Positions 18,356-32,325 of a DNA stretch of 64,000 bases are shown in pieces (the first letter of the stretch is position 1; every line of letters begins with the position of its first letter). The stretch spans positions 3,209-67,208 of the forward strand of contig NZ_JACSPN010000004.1 of the NCBI RefSeq assembly GCF_015142735.1, written 5' to 3'. This stretch comes from Oerskovia douganii (GTDB lineage: Bacteria; Actinomycetota; Actinomycetes; Actinomycetales; Cellulomonadaceae). The position numbers were made by a program, and so were the translations under genes. The notes under the pieces are model-generated. The model saw nothing but the letters and a program-made list of their open reading frames with translations. It had not been told where the DNA came from and did not search any database.

Positions 18356-19220
18356 CACAGCTCCTGGGCGAAGCGCCCCTCGAGGCGCCGGAAGACGGAC
18401 TGGCCGATCAGCACGGTGCCGAGCGAGACCAGGACGGCGATGCCGGCGAACATCCACATGTTCGGTGGCATGAGGATCGGGGGCGAAGCGGCGGCCCCGG
18501 CCGTGGCCGGGAACCAGAAGCAGTAGTGGAACAGCTCGACTGCCGCCGTCAACGGATTCAGCTGGTAGAGCGTGAAGAGCCACCCCGGCAGGGCGCCCTG
18601 CACCATCTCCCACTGGTACAGCACCGGCGATGCCCACGTCGCGACCATGGCGATCAGGTCGACGAAGTTCTCGGCGTCCCGGAAGAACACGTTGATCGCG
18701 CCGAAGAGCAGCCCCAGCCCCAGAGAGAGGAGCGCCACGATCACGAACCCCAGGACCCCCGCCGCGAGCTCGACGAGCCCCGGGCGCCATCCGGCGATCA
18801 AGGTCCCCACGAGCAGGACGACGAGCTGCGGGAAGAAGTGCACCGCGGACACCCACAGCGAGGCCATGGGGAACAGCTCGCGCGGGAGGTAGATCTTCCG
18901 GACGAGTGGCGCGTTCCAGACGACGGACCGTGTCGCGTTGCCGAACCCCTCGCTGAAGAAGTTGATGACCACGATCCCCGAGAACAGGTAGATCGCGTAG
19001 TCCTCGATCCTCCCGCTGAGCTGCATGAAGATGCCCAGCGCGACGAAGTAGACCAAGAACTGCACGGCCGGCTTGACGTAGGACCACGCCATCCCGAGCA
19101 CGGAGCCCCGATAGCGGACCCTCAGCTCCTTGCGGACGATGAGCCTCAGCAGGTACCGACGCCGGAAGACGTCGAGGAGCCCGTGGCCGTACCCCGGAGT
19201 CGTCAGAGGAACCTCAGGGT

Positions 19221-19224
<4 letters not shown>
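18355..19224 (-). CDS. wzm: ABC transporter permease, galactan/O-antigen type exporter (Wzm)
   Basis: The 289-residue ABC-2 permease carries 'KELRVRYRGSVLGMAWSYVKPAVQF', the typical coupling region of polysaccharide exporters, then about six membrane helices. The GTG at 19224 overlaps the glfT2 stop as GTGA, so translation is coupled. Further upstream in-frame codons fall inside glfT2 and give unrelated sequence. Its gene partnership with glfT2 and glf mirrors the mycobacterial Rv3781-Rv3783 galactan exporter region (from memory). Confidence 0.93.
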
Positions 19225-24489
<5,265 letters not shown>

Positions 24490-24570
24490 CGAACCTCACC
24501 TCGGATTCCACGAGAAAGCGGGCATGCTCGCACGGGACGAGCGAAGGGGGAAGAGCGCGCACAGCCTAGC

Positions 24571-25416
24571 TCAGCCCGGTGTCTCCTCCGCGAAGAGCGA
24601 CCGGTAGGTCCGGCGGCGAAGAGCTTCCGGGACGAGCCGGTACGTCCCCCGGACCGCCAGGTTCCGGGCGAACTGGGTCCGTGTCGTGAAGCCGATCCTG
24701 CGCATGCGCCGCTGGAGCTCGAGCTCCGAGCGCAGGAGGTTCGCCCCGCCCCGCCGCGCGTAGGCGCCGGCGCCGACCCGGTACATGACCAGCGGCTCGG
24801 GCAGGTTCCTGCCCCTGGCGCCCTGGGCGATCATCCGCGCCCACAACCAGTAGTCCTCCATCAGCGGGAGGTCCTCGTACCCGCCTGCCGCACGGACGGC
24901 CTCCCGGCGGAAGACCACCGACGGATGGTTGAACGGCGAGCGGAACCGCGCCGACCGCTCGATCTCCTGGGGGGAACCGGGTGGCACCCGGACCGCCCCC
25001 GGCCGCCGCTCGTCCGCGAACTCCTGGATCGCGGACCCGACGATGTCATAGCCCTCCGCGATCAGGGCGAGCTGCTCGGCGAACCGCGCGGGGCGGGCGA
25101 TGTCGTCAGCGTCCATGCGCGCGACCACGTCGAACGTGCACGCTGCCAGACCGGCGTCGAGCGCGCGGGCCAGACCGACGTTGTGCTCGAGCTGCAGGAC
25201 CCGGACGGCGACCGTGGTCGAGTCGCGGAGGTGCGCGATCTCCTCGGCGAGCTCGGCACCCACGGGGCCGTCCTGCACCACGACGACCTCGTCGGGCTGC
25301 AACGACTGGTCGACCGTGACCGACTCGAAGGCGCGCCGCACGAAGGAGGGCGAGTCGCCGGCGTACACGGGCAGGAGCACCGAGAACGGCAAGGGCGTCA
25401 CCGCGTCAGCCGCCAT
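24571..25416 (-). CDS. GT2 family glycosyltransferase
   Basis: The 281-residue GT-A enzyme opens with 'FSVLLPVYAGDSPSFVRRA', has 'VARMDADDIARPARF' as the metal-binding DxD, and 'PLMEDYWLWARMI' as the acceptor-side motif (the 'ED' typical of family 2). It resembles capsule or O-antigen rhamnosyl/glucosyl transferases of the 'AmsE/WaaE' type; the sugar cannot be assigned. The ATG at 25416 overlaps the end of the preceding GT2 gene by 11 bases. It acts in the cytoplasm on a lipid-linked acceptor, inferred from the operon. Confidence 0.88.
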   Translation of the reverse strand: MAADAVTPLPFSVLLPVYAGDSPSFVRRAFESVTVDQSLQPDEVVVVQDGPVGAELAEEIAHLRDSTTVAVRVLQLEHNVGLARALDAGLAACTFDVVARMDADDIARPARFAEQLALIAEGYDIVGSAIQEFADERRPGAVRVPPGSPQEIERSARFRSPFNHPSVVFRREAVRAAGGYEDLPLMEDYWLWARMIAQGARGRNLPEPLVMYRVGAGAYARRGGANLLRSELELQRRMRRIGFTTRTQFARNLAVRGTYRLVPEALRRRTYRSLFAEETPG

Positions 25417-26395
25417 CGTGTCGGACCGGGGGCGAGACGACGTCCTGCACCTCGCTCGACGGCACGCCCGACCCCTCCAGGACCTGCGCCGTGGGGCGAG
25501 GAGACCGGAAGACCCCGTCGCGCACGCCCTTGAGCGCGGCCTTGCGCAGGACGTCCCGTCGCGTCGAGCCGGCGAACGTCCGGACCCACCGGCGCACGGA
25601 CGCACCCGTGTACAGGATCCTCTCCTCGGGGCTCAGCGCCGACGACCTGGTGAGCATCCAGACCTTGTTCCGCACCTCGAAGTAGAACCGCTCCCCGGGG
25701 TCGGTGTCCGTCGCGCCGAACACCTTGGTCCGGTGCTCGACGACGCTGCTCGGCACGTACAGGCCGATCCCCCGCCGCAGGAGCCGCGCCGAGAACTCGA
25801 AGTCGTCGTTCCAGATGAAGTAGTCCGCGATCGGCAGACCGTGGTAGCGGATCGCCCGCGAGTCGACCAGCATCGAGACGAACGAGCTCGACCGCACGGG
25901 GACGGCGCCCACCTCGGCGGAGTCGGCGATCTCGTCCTTCGTCGCCCCGGGGCGACGACGAGGAGTGTTCATCGGGTGGTCGCGACCGTCGTGCCACACG
26001 ACCCGGCTGCCGAGGAGGGCGACCGGCTCCGGGTACTCCGCGCGTGCACGGAGCAGCTCGGCGAGCGCGGTCGGCGTCGGGATCGTGTCGTCGTCCATCA
26101 GCCAGACGCACTCTGGGTCGAACGTCGCCAGGGCGTGCGCGATGCCGGCGGCGAAGCCCCCCGCACCGCCGGTGTTCCGGTTGAGCTCGAGGACCCGGGC
26201 CCCGATGGGGTGCTCCTCGGCCACGACTGCCGAGTCGTCGTCCGAGCGGTTGTCGATGACGACGACCCCTGCGAGCGCGTGGGTCTGAGCAGCGAGTGCG
26301 TCCAGCGCCTCGACGAGCAGGTCACGGCGGTTGTAGGCGACGACGACCGCGACGACGCGGACGTCAGCGGTGCCCGAGACGCGCTCCAGGGTCAT
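25406..26395 (-). CDS. GT2 glycosyltransferase, GlfT1-like
   Basis: The 329-residue enzyme has 'VVVAYNRRDLLVEAL', 'NRNTGGAGGFAAG', the metal-binding 'WLMDDDTIP' (Asp101-103), 'FIWNDDFEFSARL' (Asp197/198) and His221. The 'TGGAGGF', DDD and 'WNDDFEF' combination is that of the galactofuranosyl and related transferases to which mycobacterial GlfT1 (about 304 residues) belongs. GlfT1 adds the first galactofuranoses that GlfT2 extends, and glfT2 is encoded four genes downstream on the same strand. A role as the initiating transferase is an inference; a rhamnosyltransferase is the alternative. ATGA overlap with the dehydrogenase gene. Confidence 0.85.
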   Translation of the reverse strand: MTLERVSGTADVRVVAVVVAYNRRDLLVEALDALAAQTHALAGVVVIDNRSDDDSAVVAEEHPIGARVLELNRNTGGAGGFAAGIAHALATFDPECVWLMDDDTIPTPTALAELLRARAEYPEPVALLGSRVVWHDGRDHPMNTPRRRPGATKDEIADSAEVGAVPVRSSSFVSMLVDSRAIRYHGLPIADYFIWNDDFEFSARLLRRGIGLYVPSSVVEHRTKVFGATDTDPGERFYFEVRNKVWMLTRSSALSPEERILYTGASVRRWVRTFAGSTRRDVLRKAALKGVRDGVFRSPRPTAQVLEGSGVPSSEVQDVVSPPVRHDGG

Positions 26396-27693
26396 GCGTG
26401 CGAACCCTGACCGATCACGAGCCGAGGCGTGCCGGCCCAGCGGGCCGCGTCGGTGATGTTGCGCCCGTCGACCAGCAGCCGCACGCCCGGCACCTGCTCA
26501 GGACCGATCTCGCGATACTCGGCGTGGTCCGCCTGGACGATCACCACGTCCGTGCTCCGACCGTAGCGGTAGGGGGAGAACCCGAGACCGGTCAGCTCGT
26601 CGTCGTCGTACATCGGGTCGTGGACCATGACGTTGGCGCCCTGCTTGTGCAGCGCCTCGACGGTGGCGAAGACCCCCGAGAACGCGGTCTCCTTGACGCC
26701 ACCGCGGTACGACGCGCCCAGCACGACGACGTCGAGACCGTCCAGGCTCCCGACCAGCTCGGCGGCCCTCGTGACGACCCTCTCGGGCATCGACGCGTTC
26801 ACGCTGCGGGCGTCACGCACGATCGAGGCCTCAGGGTCCACCGAGAGGTAGAGGCGCGGGTAGACCGGGATGCAGTGGCCCCCGACGGCGATCCCCGGGC
26901 GGTGGATGTGGCTGTACGGCTGCGAGTTGCACGCCTCGATGACCGCGTACACGTCGATCCCGCTCTTGTCCGCGAACAGCGCGAACTGGTTCGCGAGACC
27001 GATGTTGACGTCCCGGTAGGTCGTCTCGGCCAGCTTGGCGAGCTCGGCCGCCTCGGGCGACCCCAGGTCCCAGACGCCGTTCGGGCGCGCGAGGTCCGGC
27101 CGCTCGTCGAAGGTCAGCACCGCCTCGTAGAACTCGATCGCGCGACGCGTCCCCTCCTCGCTCAGTCCACCGACGAGCTTGGGGTAGCGGCGCAGGTCGC
27201 TGAAGACCCGGCCCGTGAGGACCCGCTCGGGCGAGAACACCAGGTGGAAGTCGCTGCCCTCGGTGAGCCCCGACCCCTCCTCGAGCATGGGCTTCCACCG
27301 GTTGCGGGTGACGCCCACGGGGAGCGTCGTCTCGTAGGAGACGAGGGTGCCCGGCGTGAGGTGCGCGGAGAGGGAGCGCGTCGCCGTGTCCATCCAGCCG
27401 AAGTCGGGCTGCGCGGTCTCCTCGTCGACGAACAGCGGCACGACGACAACGACGGCGTCCGCCCCCGGGATCGCGTCGGCATAGTCGGTGGTCGCCCGGA
27501 GCCTGCCCGAAGGGACCACCTCCGCGAGCTTCTCGGCGAGGTGCGCTTCGCCCGGGAACGGCTCCCGGCCGGCGTTGACCTCTTCGACCAGGGCGACGTT
27601 GACGTCGACACCGACAACATCGTGACCCTGGTCGGCGAACTGGACAGCAAGGGGAAGGCCGATCTTGCCGAGAGCGACGACCGCGATACGCAT
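26392..27693 (-). CDS. Nucleotide-sugar 6-dehydrogenase (WecC/WbpA type)
   Basis: The 433-residue protein has an N-terminal Rossmann domain ('VVALGKIGLPLAVQFA'), 'FSPERVLTG', the conserved lysine in 'ELAKLAETTYRDVN' (Lys220), and the catalytic cysteine in 'GGHCIPVYP' (Cys274). It is a two-step NAD-dependent oxidase making UDP-hexuronic acids; the length and 'AETTYRDVNIGLANQ' fit UDP-GlcNAc or UDP-ManNAc dehydrogenases better than UDP-glucose dehydrogenase. With WbpB, WbpE and WbpD homologues at 49963-52642 and a 2-epimerase at 28938, the best assignment is UDP-GlcNAc 6-dehydrogenase (WbpA role). A plain UDP-ManNAcA pathway (WecB plus WecC) is the alternative. ATG at 27693. Confidence 0.88.
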   Translation of the reverse strand: MRIAVVALGKIGLPLAVQFADQGHDVVGVDVNVALVEEVNAGREPFPGEAHLAEKLAEVVPSGRLRATTDYADAIPGADAVVVVVPLFVDEETAQPDFGWMDTATRSLSAHLTPGTLVSYETTLPVGVTRNRWKPMLEEGSGLTEGSDFHLVFSPERVLTGRVFSDLRRYPKLVGGLSEEGTRRAIEFYEAVLTFDERPDLARPNGVWDLGSPEAAELAKLAETTYRDVNIGLANQFALFADKSGIDVYAVIEACNSQPYSHIHRPGIAVGGHCIPVYPRLYLSVDPEASIVRDARSVNASMPERVVTRAAELVGSLDGLDVVVLGASYRGGVKETAFSGVFATVEALHKQGANVMVHDPMYDDDELTGLGFSPYRYGRSTDVVIVQADHAEYREIGPEQVPGVRLLVDGRNITDAARWAGTPRLVIGQGSHA

Positions 27694-27787
27694 CAGGAAG
27701 AACCTCAGAATCACTGGGAACAGGGCCACGGGACCGTGACCGGCGCGCCCTCTCCCGAGCGGCGCCCACGGACAGGATAGTGCGTGC

Positions 27788-28882
27788 TCAGCGCTGGGCC
27801 ACAAGCGACGAGATCATGAAGCGGATCGGCGCCTCACGGTCGAGAAGGCGGCGGGGCGCGCGGGTGAGCACGGTCTCCGGGCGCCCGAACCGACGCCGGG
27901 CCCGCGCACGCTCCACGAGCACGCTCGCAGGGACCCCGGGATCGAGGACGGCGTCGAGGAGGCGGCGGTCGGCCAGCGACAGGGGGGCTGCCGCGCCGGG
28001 CGCGACGGCAAGGACCGCGCGGACCTGGTCGCGCAGCGCGTCCCGCTCCTCGCGCGTCCACCACGACGGCTCCGGCCGGTTGAGCACCGCGCCGAACACC
28101 TGCACGCGCAGGAACTTGACCGCGTAGGCACGGCGGGCGGCGGCCGACCACGAGGACGCGGCGGCGAGGACGGCGGGGAGGAAGGCGAACTCCGCGGCGA
28201 CCGGCTTGCGCGAGAACGTCACCCGATCGCCCGCGTCGTCGTTGATGACGTACGCCGGACCACCACGGTCGAAGCTGATGCTCGCTCCCGAGAACCACAG
28301 CGCCAGGACGTACTCGATGTCCTCGCCGACCGCCACACCAGGCGTGAACCGCAGGTGCCCGAACCGCTCGCGCGACACCAGGCCCAGGGGTGCGGAACGG
28401 TACGCGAGGCGGTCACGGGCCCCGTCGAGGCGGGAACGGCGCCAGGGCCGCACCGGCGGCGTGGGCACGGCTCGTCCGCTCGCGTGCTCGAGACGCGTGA
28501 TCACGACGTCGGCACCGTCCGCGCGCTGCCGGGCCAGCCACGAGTCGACGGCCCCGGGACGCAGCACGTCGTCGGAACCCATGACCGAGGTGAAGTCCGC
28601 GGACGCGAGCTCGAGGCCCTTGTTGAAGGGCCCGGCCGGCGACCGCACCCCGTCGAGGTGCTCCACCAGGCGGACCCGCGGGTCGTCGGCCAGCCCGGCG
28701 AGCCGGTGCCGGATGCCGTCGAGCGGGGTGTCGTGGCAGACGACCGTGACCCGCAGGTCGCACGTGTTGTGCCCGACGACGGACCCGACCGCCCTCTCGA
28801 CCGGTCGCTCCGGGGTGTGGACCGCGACGACCACGTCCACGGCCGGTCGTACGACGGACCGCTGCTTCTCGTCACTCACCAC
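27788..28882 (-). CDS. GT2 family glycosyltransferase (paralogue of 32326-33384)
   Basis: The 364-residue protein has an N-terminal GT-A domain ('VDVVVAVHTPERPVERAVGSV', 'SPAGPFNKGLELASADF', 'VMGSDDVLRPGAV' as the metal site) and a helical C-terminal region ending in 'LLDREAPIRFMI'. The paralogue at 32326-33384 shares 'VVAVH...RPIERAV', 'SPAGPFNHGL' and 'VRPWRRSNLD', so both arose by duplication. The start is GTG at 28882 or the next codon, also GTG; a TAGCGT box lies about ten bases upstream in the divergent promoter region shared with the 2-epimerase gene. Sugar specificity is unknown. Confidence 0.85.
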   Translation of the reverse strand: MVSDEKQRSVVRPAVDVVVAVHTPERPVERAVGSVVGHNTCDLRVTVVCHDTPLDGIRHRLAGLADDPRVRLVEHLDGVRSPAGPFNKGLELASADFTSVMGSDDVLRPGAVDSWLARQRADGADVVITRLEHASGRAVPTPPVRPWRRSRLDGARDRLAYRSAPLGLVSRERFGHLRFTPGVAVGEDIEYVLALWFSGASISFDRGGPAYVINDDAGDRVTFSRKPVAAEFAFLPAVLAAASSWSAAARRAYAVKFLRVQVFGAVLNRPEPSWWTREERDALRDQVRAVLAVAPGAAAPLSLADRRLLDAVLDPGVPASVLVERARARRRFGRPETVLTRAPRRLLDREAPIRFMISSLVAQR

Positions 28883-28924
28883 GCGCGAGACGCTACCACC
28901 GGCCACCTCGCCCCCGACTCGTCC

Positions 28925-28930
28925 TAAGAT
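28925..28930 (+). promoter_or_regulatory. Leaderless promoter -10 box (TAAGAT) for the 2-epimerase gene
   Basis: TAAGAT ends seven bases before the GTG at 28938. It lies in a 55-base divergent region shared with the GT2 gene on the minus strand. Confidence 0.65.
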
Positions 28931-28937
28931 CGAGCCC

Positions 28938-30011
28938 GTGAAGATTCTCAGCGTCGTCGGTGCCCGTCCGCAGTTCGTCAAGCTCGCCCCGATCTCGCGG
29001 GCCGCGACGGAGGCCGGGGTCGAGCACGTGATCGTGCACACCGGCCAGCACTACGACCCGCTCCTGTCCGACGTGTTCTTCTCGGACCTCGGCATCCCCG
29101 ACCCCGACGTGCACCTGGGCGTCGGCTCCGGGAGCCACGGCGTGCAGACCGGGGCCATCCTCGGGGCGCTCGACGCCGTCCTGGACGAGCACCGTCCCGA
29201 CTGGGTCCTGGCCTACGGCGACACCAACTCGACGCTCGCCGCGGCGGTCAGCGCGGTCAAGCTGCACCTTCGTGTCGCACACCTCGAGGCGGGCCTGCGT
29301 TCCTTCAACCGTCGTATGCCCGAGGAGCACAACCGTGTGCTCACCGACCACGCCGCAGACCTGTGCCTCGCCCCGACCGAGGTCGCGATGGGACACCTCG
29401 CCGCCGAAGGGCTCGGCGAGCGGTCGCTCCTGGTCGGTGACGTCATGACCGACGTCCTCCTCCAGGTGCGGGACACCGTCGCCGGTCGCCCGTCGGTCCT
29501 GCTCGACGAGCTCGGGCTCGACCACGGCGGCTACTACCTGGCGACCATCCACCGCGCGGAGAACACCGACGACCCGGAGCGCCTGCGCGGGATCGTCAAG
29601 TCGCTCGCGGGTCTCGACCGGCCCGTGGTGCTGCTCGCGCACCCCCGGGTCGCGGCCCGGGCCCTGGAGCAGGGCATCTCCCTGAGCACCGGGGCGCTCG
29701 TCGCGCACGCTCCCCTCGCGTACCCCGACCTCGTCTCGGCCGCGCTGTCCAGCGCGGGCGTCGTGACGGACTCGGGCGGTCTCCAGAAGGAGGCGTTCCT
29801 CCTCGGTGTGCCGTGCACGACCGTCCGCACCGAGACGGAGTGGGTCGAGACCGTCGAGCTCGGCTGGAACGTGCTGGCAGGGACCGCGGAGGAGATCAGC
29901 GCGGGCGTCCTGCGGCCGACGCCCGCCCCGACGGACGCCACCCCCTACGGTGACGGGCGTGCGGCAGCGCGCGCGATCGCGGCGATGGTCGAGCGTCCGT
30001 CCGCAGGCTGA
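28938..30011 (+). CDS. Non-hydrolysing UDP-N-acetyl sugar 2-epimerase (WecB/WbpI family)
   Basis: The 357-residue GT-B fold epimerase has 'VVGARPQFVKLAPISRA', 'YGDTNSTLAAA' (Asp95), 'HLEAGLRSFNRRMPEEHNR' (Glu117, Glu130), 'TIHRAENT' (His205) and 'TDSGGLQKEAFLLG', all the catalytic landmarks of the family. The 'YGDTNSTLA' and 'LRSFNRRMPEE' wording looks closer to the WbpI-type clade (UDP-GlcNAc3NAcA 2-epimerase) than to E. coli WecB, though sequence alone cannot settle it. It is the only plus-strand gene in this part of the cluster and carries its own leaderless promoter, so it may be regulated separately. Tail-to-tail with a GT4 gene, 16 bases apart. Confidence 0.9.
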   Translation: MKILSVVGARPQFVKLAPISRAATEAGVEHVIVHTGQHYDPLLSDVFFSDLGIPDPDVHLGVGSGSHGVQTGAILGALDAVLDEHRPDWVLAYGDTNSTLAAAVSAVKLHLRVAHLEAGLRSFNRRMPEEHNRVLTDHAADLCLAPTEVAMGHLAAEGLGERSLLVGDVMTDVLLQVRDTVAGRPSVLLDELGLDHGGYYLATIHRAENTDDPERLRGIVKSLAGLDRPVVLLAHPRVAARALEQGISLSTGALVAHAPLAYPDLVSAALSSAGVVTDSGGLQKEAFLLGVPCTTVRTETEWVETVELGWNVLAGTAEEISAGVLRPTPAPTDATPYGDGRAAARAIAAMVERPSAG

Positions 30012-30027
30012 CCGCGGCGCTCGTCCG

Positions 30028-31164
30028 TCAGGCCTGGGCCCGGCGGACGAGCGCCGTGACGGCCTCGAGCCACGGCAGCGACTGGACCTCGGCCGAGAGC
30101 TCACGGGCCGAGGCCTCCGAGCTTTCGCGCCACGCGTCGACCTCCTCCCGCGAGAGCCCGTCGAGGGTCGCGACGAGCGACGCGACGGTGAAGTCGTCGG
30201 TCACGGCACCGAGCCCGCGGGCACGGACGAGGTCGGCCATCTCGGGCGACGGACCGACGACGAGCCCGAGCCTCGCCTGGACGTAGTCGAAGAACTTGTT
30301 GGGCAACGCCCACTTGTTGTTGAAGTTCAGGGGCGGCAGCACGTGCACCCCGACGTCGTAGCGGTTGAGCGTCTCGACCAGGCGCGCATAGGGCACCGGG
30401 TCGAGCACCCTGACCCTCGTCGAGCCGGCCACCCGCGCCTTGAGCTCGTCGAGATAGACCTGGTCGTTCGGCATCAGGAGCAGGTCGAGCGAGACGGCGG
30501 TCGTCGATGCCTCCACAGCGTCGATCAACGTCTCCAGGCCCCTGCTGCGCTGGGCGTTCCCGCTGTGGACCAGCCGGACGGGGTCAGCGGTGGGACCCGC
30601 CGAGAGGTCCGCGAACGGCGTCGCGTTCATCACCACGCCGACCGGGACGCCGAGCTCCTTCTCGTAGCGTCGGGCGATCGCCGGACCGACCGTGGTGACC
30701 GACCCCGCCCTGGGGACGAACCGGCGGCAGAGCCACCGCAGGTACGGCGCGACGAAGAGCCGCCAGCGGAGCAGCTCGGTGTTCTGCCCCGGCGCGTACT
30801 CGTGCAGGTCGGCGTGGACCCCGCCGCGCGGGCGGAGGTCGAGGGCCAGGGGTACCGCCTCGACGTCGTCGGCGAGGACCGCGTCGAACGTGCCGACCGG
30901 AAGGTGCGCCCGTGCCCAGGCCACGGCCTCGTTGGTGCGGTAGACCCTCGAGTACTGACGCAGGAGGAGCCAGCGGGGGTCCTTGCGCCAGGCCTGGAGG
31001 TCCGACGGCACCTCGACGTGCTCGACGACCCCGGGCGGCGTCGGGCCGTGCCCGCAGGTCGTGACGTCGAAGTCCTGGGACAGGAGAGTCACCTGCTTGA
31101 GGACACGAGCATCCGTCGCGATCCGCGAGAAGGACAGGACGAGGACCTTGGGACGATCACTCAT
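30028..31164 (-). CDS. GT4-like glycosyltransferase, tandem copy 2
   Basis: The 378-residue GT-B enzyme opens with 'VLVLSFSRIATDARVLKQV' and 'FDVTTCGHGP', has 'HADLHEYAPGQ' in the N-terminal lobe and 'WALPNKFFDYVQARLGLVVGPSPEM' in the donor-binding lobe. It is collinear with the gene just upstream (31164-32294), sharing 'DLHE', 'WLCRRFV', 'ATPFADL' and the whole 'FFDYVQARLG' block; the two are a diverged tandem duplication. The ATG overlaps the upstream stop by one base (TGATG). Substrate unknown. Confidence 0.87.
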   Translation of the reverse strand: MSDRPKVLVLSFSRIATDARVLKQVTLLSQDFDVTTCGHGPTPPGVVEHVEVPSDLQAWRKDPRWLLLRQYSRVYRTNEAVAWARAHLPVGTFDAVLADDVEAVPLALDLRPRGGVHADLHEYAPGQNTELLRWRLFVAPYLRWLCRRFVPRAGSVTTVGPAIARRYEKELGVPVGVVMNATPFADLSAGPTADPVRLVHSGNAQRSRGLETLIDAVEASTTAVSLDLLLMPNDQVYLDELKARVAGSTRVRVLDPVPYARLVETLNRYDVGVHVLPPLNFNNKWALPNKFFDYVQARLGLVVGPSPEMADLVRARGLGAVTDDFTVASLVATLDGLSREEVDAWRESSEASARELSAEVQSLPWLEAVTALVRRAQA

Positions 31165-32294
31165 CACCGGGCTCCTTCCAGGAGTCGATCGACGGTCTGT
31201 GCCCAGATCGCGATCTGCGTGTCGGCCGCCAGGACGGGGGCGGCCTCGTGGGATCGGGCCTTGAAGGCCCGGACGGACTCGGGGGTCAGGTCGTCGAGCC
31301 GGGCCGTGAGCGCGTCCGCCGTGAAGTCGTCCGCGACGGCGCCGACCCCCCACCTCTGGACGTAGGCGGCCATCTCGGGGGACGGGCCGATCAGCAGCCC
31401 GAGCCTCGCCTGGACGTAGTCGAAGAACTTGTTGGGCAACGCCCACCTGTTGTTGAAGCTCGACGGCGGGAGCATGTGGACTCCCGTGTCGTAGTCGTTC
31501 AGCACGTGGATCAGCCGGTCGTACGGGACCGGGTCGTGCACGGTCACCCCCGGCAGGGTCTGCGCCCTCTCACGGAGCTCGGCGATGTATCCGGGGTCGT
31601 TCGCCGTGAGGAAGAGGTCGAGCGTCACGGGCGTCGTGGTCGCCTCGACGGCGTCGAGCATGAGCATGAGGTTCCGGTTCCGCAGACCGGCGCCGCTGTG
31701 GACGAGCCGGATCGGAGATCCGACGACCTGGGGCTCCAGGTCCGCGAACGGTGCCGCGTTGGTCACGACCTGCGGTCGGAAGCCGAACTGCTTCTCGTAC
31801 TCGCGGGCAAGACCGTCGCTCACCGTGGTCGTCGCCCCGGCCCGCGAGACGAACCTGCGGCAGAGCCAGGACAGGTACGGGCTGATGCGCCTCATCCACG
31901 CAGCGCTCTCCTCGTGGAGACGGGGTGAGAACTCGTGCAGGTCCGCGAGGACCCTCGACGCCGGGACGACGCCGAGCACGACCGGGACGGACTCGACGTC
32001 GTTCGCGATCGCGACGTCGAACCGGCGGGACCGCAGGAGCGCACGTGCCGCACGCACGGCCGGCACCCGGGCGTGGACGGCCCGGTAGGCGCGCAGGGTG
32101 ATCAGCCTGCCGTCGAGCTCGACCCCTGCGGACGCCGGGATCTCCAGGTGCTCCACGTCCGGGTGAGGCGAGGGTCCGTACCCGCACGTCGTGACGTCGA
32201 AGAGCGGCGCGAAGTGTCGGATCTGCTTGAGGACGCGCGCGTCCCCCGCGAGGGGCGAGAACGACAGGATCAACATCCGTGGACGGGTAGTCAC
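31164..32294 (-). CDS. GT4-like glycosyltransferase, tandem copy 1
   Basis: The 376-residue GT-B enzyme has 'ILSFSPLAGDARVLKQIRHF', 'LADLHEFSPRLHEE', and 'WALPNKFFDYVQARLGLLIGPSPEM'. It is clearly related to the following gene by tandem duplication, but the amino acid differences are spread along the length, unlike the pair at 36437-38943. The start is a GTG at 32294. The two copies probably add similar sugars at different positions; this is inference. Confidence 0.87.
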   Translation of the reverse strand: MTTRPRMLILSFSPLAGDARVLKQIRHFAPLFDVTTCGYGPSPHPDVEHLEIPASAGVELDGRLITLRAYRAVHARVPAVRAARALLRSRRFDVAIANDVESVPVVLGVVPASRVLADLHEFSPRLHEESAAWMRRISPYLSWLCRRFVSRAGATTTVSDGLAREYEKQFGFRPQVVTNAAPFADLEPQVVGSPIRLVHSGAGLRNRNLMLMLDAVEATTTPVTLDLFLTANDPGYIAELRERAQTLPGVTVHDPVPYDRLIHVLNDYDTGVHMLPPSSFNNRWALPNKFFDYVQARLGLLIGPSPEMAAYVQRWGVGAVADDFTADALTARLDDLTPESVRAFKARSHEAAPVLAADTQIAIWAQTVDRLLEGAR

Positions 32295-32325
32295 GAAGGA
32301 CCTTTCGGGGTCGGGTAGGGGTCAC